DNA from: Triops longicaudatus
Lineage: Eukaryota; Arthropoda; Branchiopoda; Notostraca; Triopsidae
DNA: 64,000 nucleotides
Assembly: GCA_022885665.1 (NCBI GenBank)
Contig: JAGQDJ010000110.1
Location: 62,001-126,000 of the forward strand
Direction of reading: 5' to 3'
Positions within the stretch are counted from its first letter, which is position 1. Every line of letters begins with the position of its first letter. The notes beneath the pieces are model-generated. The model was not told the DNA's origin and did not search any database. It saw only the letters and a program-made list of their open reading frames with translations. Positions 37,207 to 49,003 of this stretch are shown here, piece after piece. The position numbers and the translations under genes are program-made.

Positions 37207-39719
37207 ATGACAATGTGTTGTTTACTGAAGTTTTTCGTAATCTGTGGTATTATAAGTTTCGGTACAGCCGTTGTTCTGGATATTGAAGGCTATGGAAGAA
37301 TTCAAGGTTCCACTGGTACTAGTTTCTATGCAAAACGTCCCTATTATGCGTTTCATGGGCTCCGGTATGCGAAAGCTCCCGTAGGAAACCTCCGATTCCT
37401 GGTAAACATTTTCTTGATTTGAAACCAAAAGAGCTAACATTATTACCGTTCACGCTTTCGTAGCCACCTGAGCCTATCGGAGAACTCGATCAGAATGACA
37501 CAGACGTTTGGGATGCAACTTCCAACGGTCCACAATGTCCACAGGGTGACCTGTACTACACCCTAAACTTGCCAAGCGTGGGAAGCAAGTCAGGTTATAA
37601 AGGAGAGGAAGATTGCCTGCTCTTGAACGTATTCACACCAAAAGTAAAAAAAAAAAATCCCCCAAAAATGCCCAAGATAAGAAAAAATGTCATCCAATGC
37701 CAATAAAACGAGAGATTTATTATCCGTTCATGTGCAGTTACCTACGAACGAATCCCATCCGAATTTGCCCGTTTTATTTTTCATTCACGGCGGAGCATTT
37801 GCAAGTGGAGGTGCACCGCTGTATACTGCCTTCAAATTTATGGATGAGGACGTGGTGTTAGTCGTTATTCAATACCGTCTAGGACCATTGGGTAAAATTA
37901 ATCGACTGTCGATTTTCATTTGACGAGGCCATCCTTTTCAAACCATCAGGTTTCCTAAGTTTCCAAACGGACGAAATACCAGGGAACGCAGGTTTGTTTG
38001 ACCAGATCGAAGCTTTGAGATGGGTTAAAAACCACATCTATGAATTCGGCGGCGATCCTGAACGTGTAACAATCTTCGGTCAAAGCGCTGGGTCAGCCAG
38101 TGTAACATTTCTCATGTTAAGTCCTCATGCGGAAGGTTTGGACAAAGTACTCTTCAGAAACTTTTCACGTTTTCTTCTTCCTCGTCTTACAGGTCTGTTC
38201 AGTGGCGCTATTGCAGAAAGCGGATCTGCAGTGGCAGATTTTGCTATAGATAAAGACCCAGTAAATCACGCTCAAATTGTGACACAGAAGGCGGGATGCT
38301 TCGTTTTGGCTAATTACACTGAGACTCTCCAATGCTTAAGAAACGTACCAGCCAACGTGCTCACCGAAGCATACAATGCATATTCAGTAGGTTTCACCAT
38401 CACAAGGCAATCGTGACTCAAGAGCTAATAATTTATGTCATTGTTTTATTTCTTCTGTCAATGTAGATTGAAGACAAGTTAAATGGTGGTCTTGGTTTTG
38501 GTGGCAGCGCTCCTGTTGTTCAGGCAGCCGGGAAACAGAGATTCATTGAAAAAGATCCCGTGGAAATCCTGGAAAAAGGAGAATACAATACCAAGATCCC
38601 AGCCATCTTTGGTGCTACTCGAGATGAAGGGTCAATAGTAGTAGGCTGTAATATACTAAATCTAACTTAAAAACTTGATACCTCTAAGACTTTTGGTTTA
38701 GTATCCTACGTTTCTTTCTTGGAGCCACGAGATTTACTGAATGACAGCTACTTCTTGCAATACGACTATGTTCGCTCTTACATAGGATCCTTGGGTAAAT
38801 TATAAATTGTTACTTAACTGCTTAATTGAAGATACTTCTTAAAATGTAATTTCTTATTTGTATGACTTTTCGATTACTATTTTTATTTATTTTTAAAGGT
38901 GTCCAAGATCCTACCACGCTGCTTTCGGATACGTTAACCGAAAAGTACTTAAAGGACGAAGATACAACGAATTTCACCTCGATGATCCCAGGTTTAACGG
39001 ATGTAAATTAAATTCGTAAAGCTACAGATGACACTAAGTATCATGTTTATAGTTGGGCGGTGTCTTATTCATGAAAGCGCCCACTTATCGCAATGCAGAA
39101 TTGCATTCAATGCATGGCTCTAAAGTGTACTGGTATTCGTTTGATTTCCAAGGACGCTGTAGCAATTTTCGCTACATGTTCTTGGGAAATGAGCCTCCCG
39201 TACCCCACGGTGAGTCTTTGCCTAATTCATGAAGAGATGGGAAAATTTAGCTTCGAGTATTTTGAAGTCTTAGCAAGCGTTAAATGTATTTGAAGGTGTC
39301 GCACACTCTGACGAGCTGCAGTACTTATTCACGCTTCCATGCAAATTTAACGCGACGGAAATTGAGCTTTCTAAGAGAATGTTGAAAATTTGGACCAACT
39401 TTGCCACCTATGGGTATAAACAGATTCATTTTTATCACTCTTTTTCAATTCGTTATTTTGCAAACATTGATGCGCATTATAATTATCTAGGGACCCGACA
39501 CCGGAAGGGGAAGATTGGCTTGGAGTGCCCAAGTGGGAACCGTTCATTTTTCCGAAATCACTTTACATGAGCATGAATAGGGAATTTACGATTCGCGAAA
39601 ATTACGAATCTACATATAACGTTGCAGCGGAAGGTAGTCGTGCTGGACTAGAACATTTGTCTTCCGAGCAGCAAACAATGAACTATTGGAAATTACATGA
39701 CCCCATAGTTCTAAACTAA
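37207..39719 (+). CDS. Type-B carboxylesterase 1, secreted, without membrane anchor
   Basis: Exons: 37207-37401, 37464-37643, 37738-37891, 37950-38135, 38193-38386, 38467-38647, 38702-38794, 38899-39002, 39053-39209, 39296-39413 and 39491-39719, giving 1791 nt and 596 residues. A signal peptide (LKFFVICGIISFGTAV) leads. The serine elbow is FGQSAGSASV (about residue 220), the acid lies in ATRDEGS (about 355) and the histidine in PHGVAHSDELQYLF (about 485), so the triad looks intact. FFIHGGAF forms the oxyanion hole. It hydrolyses esters, probably outside the cell; whether the substrate is xenobiotic, hormone or lipid is unknown. The last exon diverges from esterase 2 after EGSRAG and stops within 30 residues, without the stalk and membrane segment of its neighbour. 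An inverted-repeat element starts 5 bp after the stop. Confidence 0.93.
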
Positions 39720-39723
39720 AGTA

Positions 39724-39890
39724 CAGTGCAACCTTCTTATTTGAATATGCGGAATGTATTTCAATGTACGGAGTGTTCAAAAATATGAAATTGAACTCAA
39801 TTAAATGGGCTTAAAACGGGACCGTCAACTGTTCATTCTATTGTGCGGAATATTCGCTACGTTCGCCATTCAATTAATTGGATATTACTG
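39724..39890. mobile_element. Short TA-flanked inverted-repeat element (MITE), copy 2
   Basis: A 167-bp unit with CAGTGCAACC at the left and ACTG at the right, TA on both sides (39722-39723, 39891-39892). It shares internal blocks such as GGGACC.TCAACT.TTC and a TTGAA.T.AATTAAATG.GCTTAAA stretch with the copy at 9257-9429. It lies immediately behind the stop codon of esterase 1, so it is probably in that gene's 3' UTR. Confidence 0.7.
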
Positions 39891-39892
39891 TA

Positions 39893-40921
39893 GTACACTT
39901 TTGGAATCGTTGCGAAGAGTATTAAGTACCGTAGCACGTGTCATTTCTGTATGAATGTAAAGTTTGTGTGTTTTAACTGTTTCACTAGAAACTTATATTT
40001 AGGCAAATGACTAAAGCCTACTGGGGCCTACGTGTTAAATTAAATATCGAATTTAGAAGTGGTATTCCTGAAACAAGTATGCAGATATCATAATTACACA
40101 TTATTTCTAAATAATTATTTACATTTATGCGTAACGAGTAAAATATAGCATTTTCATTGGTCAAACAAAAAATCAGTAGCCATCTAAGAAACAGTTTAAC
40201 AAGATACGAAGTTGTAGGGGTAACGAAACGTATAACTTATTAACATAATCAACGCTAACAAATCGCAAGAAATATTTTTTTAAAGAAAAACTTAAAAATA
40301 CTTCAAAAATAAAAAAATTAAACACTTCAAAACGGGTCAGTAACGAAGGGGAAAGACCAGAAAAAAAACTATTATTTTAATATTTCGTTATCTTCTCGGA
40401 CGCTGAACTAAACAGAAACACCCATAAGGCAAATCGTACGTTTTAGGGAAACTACGCGCTGGGACGATAAGAGAAACATGAAAACACGCTGCTTTAAAAA
40501 GATAGATAAAACATACATAAAGAAAAAGATGTAACTTATCAGACTGCACCACAACGTAATTGACAGGAGGCCTCCTGACCTCTAATTTAAATTTCGATGT
40601 ATCTAGGTTGATAATGTTTTACTTACAAGTTAAACACTTCTGTTACACATTTTTGTGTATTTTTGCTTTTTTAAATTCTAGGAACTTTTCGTGGGCTTTT
40701 TGCATCCACTACTCTCCTATCTTCTCAGCACATCGACGTAACTGTGCTGGATTGAGGGAGAAAAAATAGAGAATAATAAGAAAAAAATACATGGGTCGTT
40801 CTGAATGGGAATAAAGCATTAAAGGCCGCCCTTGTTAATTAATGGAGCACCGTGATATGCTCACTTTGGAAACCATAGACTGAGTTTTCTTTTTCAGGGA
40901 CAAATGCTGATAAAGAGCATC
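39893..40921. other. Spacer between tandem esterases
   Basis: AT-rich DNA of about 1 kb with no coding signal. It holds the 3' flank of esterase 1 and upstream region of esterase 2. Confidence 0.5.
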
Positions 40922-40939
40922 TATATAAGTGGTATATAA
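40922..40939 (+). promoter_or_regulatory. Doubled TATA motif of esterase 2
   Basis: TATATAA occurs at 40922-40928 and again at 40933-40939. A CAGTCATTC initiator-like site follows about 20-30 bp downstream and the start codon is at 40993. Confidence 0.6.
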
Positions 40940-40992
40940 GCTGATCGACAGCCAGTCATTCTGAATTTCTCACACGGGCCTCTAATTTCAGA

Positions 40993-43633
40993 ATGACATC
41001 GCTAGTCATATTTCTTAGTATATGTTGTGCTGTGGGTTTCAGTGCAGCGAAGGTTCTCGACGTGGAAGGATACGGCAGAATCCGCGGCACGTCTGGTCTA
41101 AGTTTTTACCACAAGCGTCACTATTACGCGTTCTACCGTTTACACTACGCCAAAGCCCCCGTCGGCGAATTGAGGTTCCTTGTAAGCCCTTAGCAGAACT
41201 TTAACCTGGGTTTAAAAATGAAAATGACGTTTTTCTTGTAGCCTCCAGAACCAATCGGCGAGTTAGAGCAAAACGGAACAGAAACATGGGATGCGACATT
41301 TTACGGCCCCGTGTGTCCACAAGGTGATTTGTTCTACACTGTTCGATTAAATGAATCCGAGCCGATCGTAGGAGGTGGCTACGACGGGAACGAAGACTGT
41401 TTACTTTTGAACGTTTTTACTCCGCAAGTACTAAATATTCCAAAAAAGTTGCAAAGTATAATTTTCACACGTTGTTAAACAAGTCTTTTTTCGTTAATTT
41501 CAGCTGCCTACAAATGACTCCCATCCAAACTTACCCGTATTATTTTTTATTCACGGCGGAGCGTTCGCTTCTGGAAGCACAAGGATTTACACGCCTTTCA
41601 AATTCATGGACGAGGATGTTGTGTTAGTCGTTATCCAATACCGCTTAGGACCACTAGGTAGAGCAATCGTCTGTCACCTTCGTCTTGACTCAGCCATCTT
41701 TCTTTAAATAACAGGTTTCTTGAGTCTCCAGACCGATGAAGTACCCGGCAATGCTGGCCTATTCGATCAGCTCGAAGCTTTGAGATGGGTTAAAAATCAC
41801 ATCTATGATTTCGGCGGTGATCCTGATCGCATAACTATCTTCGGTGAAAGCGCTGGAGGAGCTAGCGTCAGTCTTTTAATGCTTAGCCCGCACGCAAATG
41901 GTTAGAAAAAGCAGAGTTAAAATTCACAAAAATAATCATACGCCGTTTATTCTTCACAGGGCTTTTTAGTGGCGTCATCGCCGAAAGTGGGTCCGCTATT
42001 GCAGAATGGGCCGTAGATCGTGAGCCTATAACGCATGGTAGCATTGTTGCTGACAACGCAGGATGTTGGTTTCCGGAAAATTACACTGAAACTGTCGAAT
42101 GCTTACGAAATGTACCAGCCAATGTTATCACGGCAGCATTTGATCGCTTTTCGGTATGCTTATTGCCTCCTAATGATTTCAATGACTCTGAATACAATCG
42201 ATTAATCACTTGTTAACGTGTTTGTTTTCAATCTAGGCGGACGACAGATTACAAGGAGGACTGGGTTTTGGAGGCAGCGCACCTGTTATTCAAACAGCCG
42301 GTGCGCTTAAATTTATCGATGAAGACCCCGTGGAGATATTACAGAAAGGAGAGTATAACACCAACATTCCGGCCATCTTTGGTGCCAACCGTGACGAGGG
42401 ATCATTTATTTTAGGCTGTAAGATACACACAAAGAAACGTCAACGTCTTTTTCATGTAAACTATTTGAAACTTTTCAGTGACTTATGTTTCCTACTTGAA
42501 GCCCAGGGGACTACTGAATGATACTTACTATTTACAAAACGATCTGGTTCCAACTCTTCTTGGGTCACTAGGTAAAATAAACAAGCAGTGTATGATTAAT
42601 ACACTGATATTAACTTACACTTTTGCAAAGGTGTTCGAGATCCAACAACAACTCTCTCTGACACATTATCCCAGAAATACCTTGTTGATGAAGATACTAG
42701 TAATTTCACGTCCATGATTCCCGGTTTGACAGACGTAAGTTTCTCCATTTTTTTTACAAAACAATAGGAAAAAACTGAAAAACGGATTTATTTTAGATGC
42801 TGGGTGTATTCTTCATCAAAGCTGCCGGTTTCCGTAACGCAGAACTACATGCAAGGCATAATCCCAAATCCTATTGGTACTCCTTTGATTTCCAGGGCCG
42901 ATATAGTGACTTCTTGTACCTCTTCATAGGAGATATTCCACCTATTCCTCACGGTAACCTTTGAATAACCTTTAAGGTTCCTTGATTAAATCAAATTTGA
43001 CTAACTTGTAAACCTTTTTACAGGTGTAACGCATACTGACGAGCTGCAGTACCTCTTCACCTTTCCAGCTGTTTTCAACAAGACAGAAAAAGAGATTTCA
43101 AAAAGAATGTTGAAGATCTGGGCAAACTTTGCTACATACGGGTAGGTTTTTGATCGAGCTCTGTGTCGTAGAAATAATCCGAGATATCTGGCAGTGATCC
43201 CACACCAGAAGGCCAAGATTGGCTTGGCATCCCCAAATGGCAACCGTACAGTTACTTGAAGCCTGTTTATATGAGCATGAATAAAGAATTTACCATGCGT
43301 GACAAATATGAAGATACATACACGGTCGCAGCCGAAGGAAGCCGAGCTGGTCAGATGACTACAACCACCGACCCCGTAGTAAGCACCACAGAAACGAGAA
43401 CGACCCCTACGTCAAGCCCAGCCAGCTCAGTGACTCCGACACCAATCTCAAGCATACCCACTGTTAGGACAACACCTAATCCCAACGACTATGTAGATAT
43501 TGCCACATATCACGCTTTACAGAAACAAAAGAAGAATCTGGTGATTGGCACATCTGTAGCGTCCGTTGCTGCAGGTATTTTATTATTCGCACTGATAGGA
43601 CTTCTTGTGCGAAGCAGACGATCTCTTGTCTAA
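40993..43633 (+). CDS. Type-B carboxylesterase 2, membrane-anchored
   Basis: Exons: 40993-41181, 41242-41427, 41504-41657, 41715-41900, 41960-42153, 42237-42417, 42479-42571, 42631-42734, 42797-42953, 43024-43141 and 43195-43633, giving 2001 nt and 666 residues. The signal peptide is LVIFLSICCAVGFSA. The triad is FGESAGGASV (about 220), ANRDEGS (357) and PHGVTHTDELQYLF (about 485). The C-terminus adds a Thr/Ser/Pro-rich stalk (about 585-630) and a membrane span (VIGTSVASVAAGILLFALIG) with a short basic tail, so the enzyme is probably tethered outside the cell. Exons 3 to 10 have exactly the lengths of those in esterase 1, which shows tandem duplication. The usual F.GI.YA motif is FYRLHYA here, losing the glycine. 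A polyadenylation signal follows. Confidence 0.94.
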
Positions 43634-43643
43634 AAATTTTATA

Positions 43644-43649
43644 AATAAA
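43644..43649 (+). terminator. Polyadenylation signal of esterase 2
   Basis: AATAAA 11 bp after the stop codon, followed by a GT-rich stretch. Confidence 0.6.
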
Positions 43650-44382
43650 TGTGAAACTTGTACTCTAATACATGACTTTCCTTCATATAACCTAGTAATA
43701 GATTACTGTGCTAATAACTGAGTTTGCGATTACTAACTACAACTCTGAGTTGCGAAACAGAAGTACAGGACAATTTCGACACAGTTTTAAAGAACGTTCT
43801 CTTAGTATTTCGAAATTGCAAAAAAAAATAACTCCTTTTGAAAATAAAGATGAGCTACAATTTAAAAAGTTTTATGAGAAAATGGTAGCGGATACTTACA
43901 ATTTTTAAAGCTCTGATTTCAAGGCTATCAAAATTAGGAAGGAGTTCAAAGGGGTGTAACAATCGAGGGGGGACTACAAACTACTGTATGTTCAACTTTG
44001 CCTATTAACAGAGGAGCAAATCTGTATAATAAAGCAAAAATTTTCACAAAACCACCACAATCCACGTCATCTGTAGAATACTGCAGTACTCTACAGATGA
44101 CTAAACAAGCGTCGTCACTTATTCCCTAGCAGCACAATTTTTGCTGCAATCTTTAATATAATAAAAAGAGGTTTCCGTTCAGTTTCTCGTAAATATTCAT
44201 AAGATATGCATAGTTGGGTTCTTTTGCTGTTTCTGGCCCTCCTGTGAGAATATCACGTACTATTTCCACATCGGAAGTTTTCATAACGCCCCGCTCTCGG
44301 TGTTTGGCGCCCGTTACTTTAAAGAACCCGGTCAGTGATTGATGTCAAAGCTTTGCTTTTCCTTAATAATTCATTCAATAAA
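43650..44382. other. Intergenic, esterase 2 to SAP18
   Basis: It should contain the SAP18 promoter. No TATA box is seen near that start. A short palindrome-like repeat of CATCTGTAGA and its complement is at about 44068-44100. Confidence 0.4.
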
Positions 44383-44998
44383 ATGGCGTCAGCAACCGTT
44401 GAATCGTTAGTCCGTGTTGAAGAAAACGTTCGGGAACCAGAAAATCCTGTCGATCGAGAAAAGGTACGTTAAATTGCAAACTCGGGGGATGCTCCGAAGG
44501 AGAACGCGTTGGGAATTAAATAGTGTAAATAATAATCTTCTGTTTCTAGACTTGTCCCTTACTTTTGCGTGTGTTTGTTTCCACCGGTCGTCACCACCCA
44601 ATTGGCGATTATGCTAGAGGAATGCTGCCTACGAATGAGCTTCAAATCTACACTTGGTACGGAACGAATATTTTGATCACAATGTCACATAACTAGACCT
44701 GTCATTGTTTTCTAGGATGGATGCTACCTTGAAAGAAATCACCAGTTTGGTTAAAGAAGTCAATCCAGATGCTAGACGCAAAGGCACGTTTTTCGATTTC
44801 GCGCTCGTTTTCCCTGATCCTCGAGGATCTGGTTACAGAATGCGTGATATCGGCTCTACTATCTCTGGTCAGAAAGGAAACGACGACAGCAAATCTTTGT
44901 CACAATGCAGATTCACAATTGGTGATTTCATGGACATCTCCATCTCACCTGCCAGTCGGGGTCCTATGGGACCTCGTCGCCCAAGAACCTTCAATTAA
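44383..44998 (+). CDS. Histone deacetylase complex subunit SAP18
   Basis: Exons 44383-44463, 44550-44656 and 44716-44998 give 471 nt and 156 residues, against about 153 in vertebrates. SAP18 is a ubiquitin-fold protein of the Sin3 deacetylase complex and of the ASAP/PSAP splicing complexes, in the nucleus. The sequence shows PVDREKTCPLLLRVF at the N-terminus, GRHH, ELQIYTWMDATLKEITSLV, GYRMRDIGSTISGQKG and FTIGDFMDISISP, all typical. The start ATG gives the normal short acidic N-terminus. The gene lies head-on to CLIC. Confidence 0.96.
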
Positions 44999-45565
44999 CC
45001 GCAAATCGTACTTTTTTTTATCTTTTCTGAGCATCGTAATGTGTGGATGTTTGGTGTACAAGTTGCATTAAACAAAGAGACCAAAAAAAAATACATGACC
45101 AGTTTAGGTTACATTTTTCACTTCTGCATTTGTATTGCTGCTGCGTTCAAATTACTCGCCATGAAGTCACGCTAAGTCTTTGGATAGTGAATAATAATTA
45201 AGCAAAAAAGTCCATCATGAGCAGAAGATAGTATCCACAGCATGTTTTGTGCAATCTGTCTGGTTAACTTGGACCAATTTCCACATGGTTCAGCGCTCAA
45301 GGCACGCACACCTCGCGCTCACAAAGAGCCTCGATGTAAAACTTAATTACTTTAAATAATAATAAACGATGCCAAGGCATCCGAAGCCATACAAGGAATT
45401 TAGGCTTTCAAGAAATAAAAGAAACTACGCAACGAAAAGTAAGCAAGGGTAATGTTAAAAAAAGAAACATCTTAGAGTCGAAAGTAAGTCTGACAGTTGT
45501 TAGTTTTTATAGGAGTGTGATACTCTTAAGCACTTTTAAAAAATCTTCATCTTCTTTGGTCTCTT
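44999..45565. other. Convergent spacer between SAP18 and CLIC
   Basis: Contains both 3' ends; ATTAAA at 45067-45072 may serve SAP18. Nothing else is recognised. Confidence 0.45.
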
Positions 45566-47727
45566 CTATGCATTCCGAATGTTAGCAGGAATGGAGGTCG
45601 TATAGGTTGGCGTCTCAAGTTCTTCGTGTTTCTTCATTTTGGCACCCTATAATGTTACAAACCTTACATGAAACACCATTCTTGATATAAAATGTTTTTC
45701 AAACCTGTTGAAGTTTGTAGTGATTAATAATATCTTGGTCTGCAGGGCAAGACTGCGTAAAAGCATCCAAGTGATACATGTTATACATATAACGCCAAAG
45801 GTGCGTAAGGTCATCAGGAATGTCGAAGTCCATGAAATATTTTCCTACAGTGAAACGAAAAATAAAATAAAATTGTATCTGTCAGGTGTGCTTTAGAAGG
45901 AAAAATATGCAGTACCTGCCACCCGAATATGCTGCAAGCGTGGCATCAATTCGCAGTCAAAGCAGCACATGGTGTCTCCCGTCAGGAAGCGCGTGCTTTT
46001 CTTGCCGAGGTGCTCGTCAATTTTGCGGAGATGTGCAAGCAGCGTATTTTTGCTAGCCTCATCTTTTTTGAGAAGCATCAGCTTGAATTTGCTGTAAACA
46101 TTTTCAATTTTGGCCGCCACTTCCTTGTCCTGCACGAACAAATTGTGACCACCGGGAACGTTCTTCATAATGTGGCGTTCAATCTTCTCGTTTTCCAAGA
46201 CAGCCATGCCACTGTCGATCAAAATGGGAGGTGGAGTGGCTTCGAAATTGGATCTAGAAAAAGTAAAAGATATCGTTTACGCTCAAAAATGTTGATAAAA
46301 GTTCTAACACCTACCTGAAATCCGGTGGTGGTTTTAACATGTCAACGGTAGTGACTTTTAGACTGATAGTCTTGAGTTCAGCAAGCAGGTACAAGTCCAT
46401 AAAGTATTCTTGACAAAACAAACAAGCACCTTTCCTTCTGCCATCGATAGTGGAAGCCTGAAAACAGAAAAAAGACAAAGTTATGCTTATGGACAACACA
46501 TTAACTGACAATGAATATGTACCATTGAACGCAAGTGAATGTTAATAAAGTCAAAGTTAAATTATTTCAGTTTAACTTTTTACATAAGAACTGAAAAATG
46601 GCGACTGTGAAACACATAACTCTTAACCAAGAAAATGTGTGGAAAATATTTTCACCAAGAGAAAAGGGTTAGAGAGAAATCGTACTTCGCGGAAGATCAA
46701 TATGACAATACATTTTACATATGGGCAATAAACAATCGACTCGATGAAAGAAGGTCCGGCTTCCCACAGAATACTTCTATCATTACTGTGACACCGGAAA
46801 TGAAATCCAGACCCATATGTTCACATGTTCTTTCTGAAGGACTTGAAAAGTCCCAAAGCCCTTAAAGGGCTTCAATATTTACACTTATGCGAAGAACAGC
46901 ATATATTGTGACGTCAGGAGGGTTTATAAAAGTATTAGTCAATGCGCTCTAGGCTAAAAAGGTGTGTCATACTGCGGTTTCCTTTTCTCCTTTAACTGAG
47001 TACTAGCATTCTACATAGCACATTCCAATTCCTAAGGGTGCTAACTGGAAAACGGACAAATTCGTACCACTGCCCCCATTGTGTGCAGATCAAGCAAATA
47101 CGATATGTTCTAAAGTAAAGCATGCGTCACCAGGCTAAAAAGCACACATGCGTCAGGGCAAATAAAAGTCGACGAACTTCTATCGTTTAGTCGTCTTGAA
47201 AAATAAAATAAAAAAATCTAAAGACCACGCGGGGGTCGAATTCTACTCCTTTACAACGCTTTGTTTCAACCCTGCAAATTCGTTCATCTTGTCTTCCCTG
47301 ACGTAACGATACTCGATACATGCGTATGAATTAAAGACGGGCTCCTTTACAATCGGACTTTTAACTTCTCAAGGACGCAAGAAAAGCTTTATCTGGAAAT
47401 CACGCAAACGTTGTGGCATTTCAGAATGGACGTTGATAAGAATGCGCTGGAGTCTGACATCTTACTCTCAATGCAAAGTGTTTAACACTTTGTTTAATCA
47501 AATGTAATTCAATCGAGTGTTCGGGAGCTTGTTTCGAAACGAACATGGGAAAATTCCCCAGTACTACCTCCAATGTCACTTACAAAAATAAATAAAGCGG
47601 GATTTATTAAAGCAAATGCTGTGACATAACGATAACTAGCATTGAGATGCACTACCTTGATAATCAGTTCAATTTCTGGGATCTCACCAGCGTGGGATAT
47701 TCCATTTGAACTCGCTTCATCTGCCAT
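45566..47727 (-). CDS. Chloride intracellular channel protein (CLIC)
   Basis: Exons (minus): 47656-47727, 46315-46457, 45916-46253, 45705-45844 and 45566-45646, giving 774 nt and 257 residues, the length known for invertebrate CLICs. CLICs are glutathione-transferase-fold proteins that switch between soluble and membrane forms. The N-terminal thioredoxin-like domain has CLFC at the redox site followed by QEYFMDLYLLAELKTISLKV. The helical domain holds NVPGGHNLFVQDKEV, FLTGDTMCCFDCELMPRLQH and SCPADQDIINHYKLQQ. The tail KMKKHEELETPTYTTSIP resembles insect CLIC. The first intron (46458-47655) is about 1.2 kb, long for this window, and could carry regulatory sites. Confidence 0.95.
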
Positions 47728-49003
47728 TATGCGGAGATTTAAACTGGTTTCCAAAAAAGTGGAATGGAACAAAATTACACAACTAAGTGAAATGCCGACT
47801 CAATGCTACTCTTGATTGTTTCCACAATTTCAACGCACGAACTTCTGTCAAAACTGACGCAGACTTTCAGGCTACACCCACTACGCCGCAAACGGTTATG
47901 ATATCACTGGGTGACAATTGGTATTGGAACTGGTCATCTTCGAGTTTCTATCGATTCAAAAAAGAAGCGCTAAACTCAAAGACCTGCAAAAGTTCGCGTG
48001 TGCAGTACCGTAACACACACTTACCTTGAGAATATTTCAAAATTATTCGAATTCTGCTGTCGATTAATACTGTCGAAGTTTAAATACCATTTACTATTTA
48101 TGTAGAACAATTTCCTTGGACTATGTCCTCTGGATTACTTTTAATATTCTTGGTAATAGAGAATGAAACAAATCAGACTCCAAACTTTCCTCGATTTGTT
48201 CAGTACGTAGTAAAAAATGTAGGATACATTAAAATATCTGGTTATTTCTCTGCACTATTAATATTTTTGCAAAAATGATATTACAACCGTTTTACTTATT
48301 GTACGGATTAAGCGAACGTATTCTCCACAACGCTTGTAATTGGAGCGATAATGGAACTATAGCTACAAATATTTATTACCGAACCGTTCGATAAATTATT
48401 TTTAGGGAAGCAGCTATGTGAACGTAAAAAAAACTGGCTGTCATCGACAAATCAAGCGTCGCTATGGAACATGAAGACAATGTACCATGCCGTGAGATGA
48501 TAGCGTAAAATAGAAGCTATTACGGATTTCCCTTATCACACCATGTTTCGTAGAGGATAATTTTTTGCACTAGCAAGGTACGGCACACTTAATGTACTGT
48601 ACAATAGAACTACAACAATGACCTAAGCAACTACTTTGCTCAATGAAGCATGTATTTTTACTCCTTGCACGCTACTAAGAGCACTTGGAGTGTATCGCTT
48701 ATCACCAACGATCCCAGCTCAAAAATTTACGCCGCGCGTCAACGGCACTGCACTTTCAATACATCAATTATCCACAGAACACTAAGCTGAAAGGTTAGCC
48801 AAAGGTTACAAGAGGTCTTCCTGTTAATAGGATTCTTATACCGTCGTTAAAGAACGACATATGAGATTAATCTGCATTTAAGTTTCTGCTTAGAAGCAAG
48901 CCGAAGTCCCACAATCCCTTCTTTCCCCAAAAAAGGCACTCGCCCCCCTACGTTAAGTGGTGAATTGGTTTCATCTCGAAGACAGTGTAGCCCAGCGAAA
49001 CTC
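47728..49003. other. Intergenic, upstream of CLIC
   Basis: It holds the CLIC promoter and the DNAJC14 3' flank. AT-rich, with no coding signal recognised. Confidence 0.5.
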
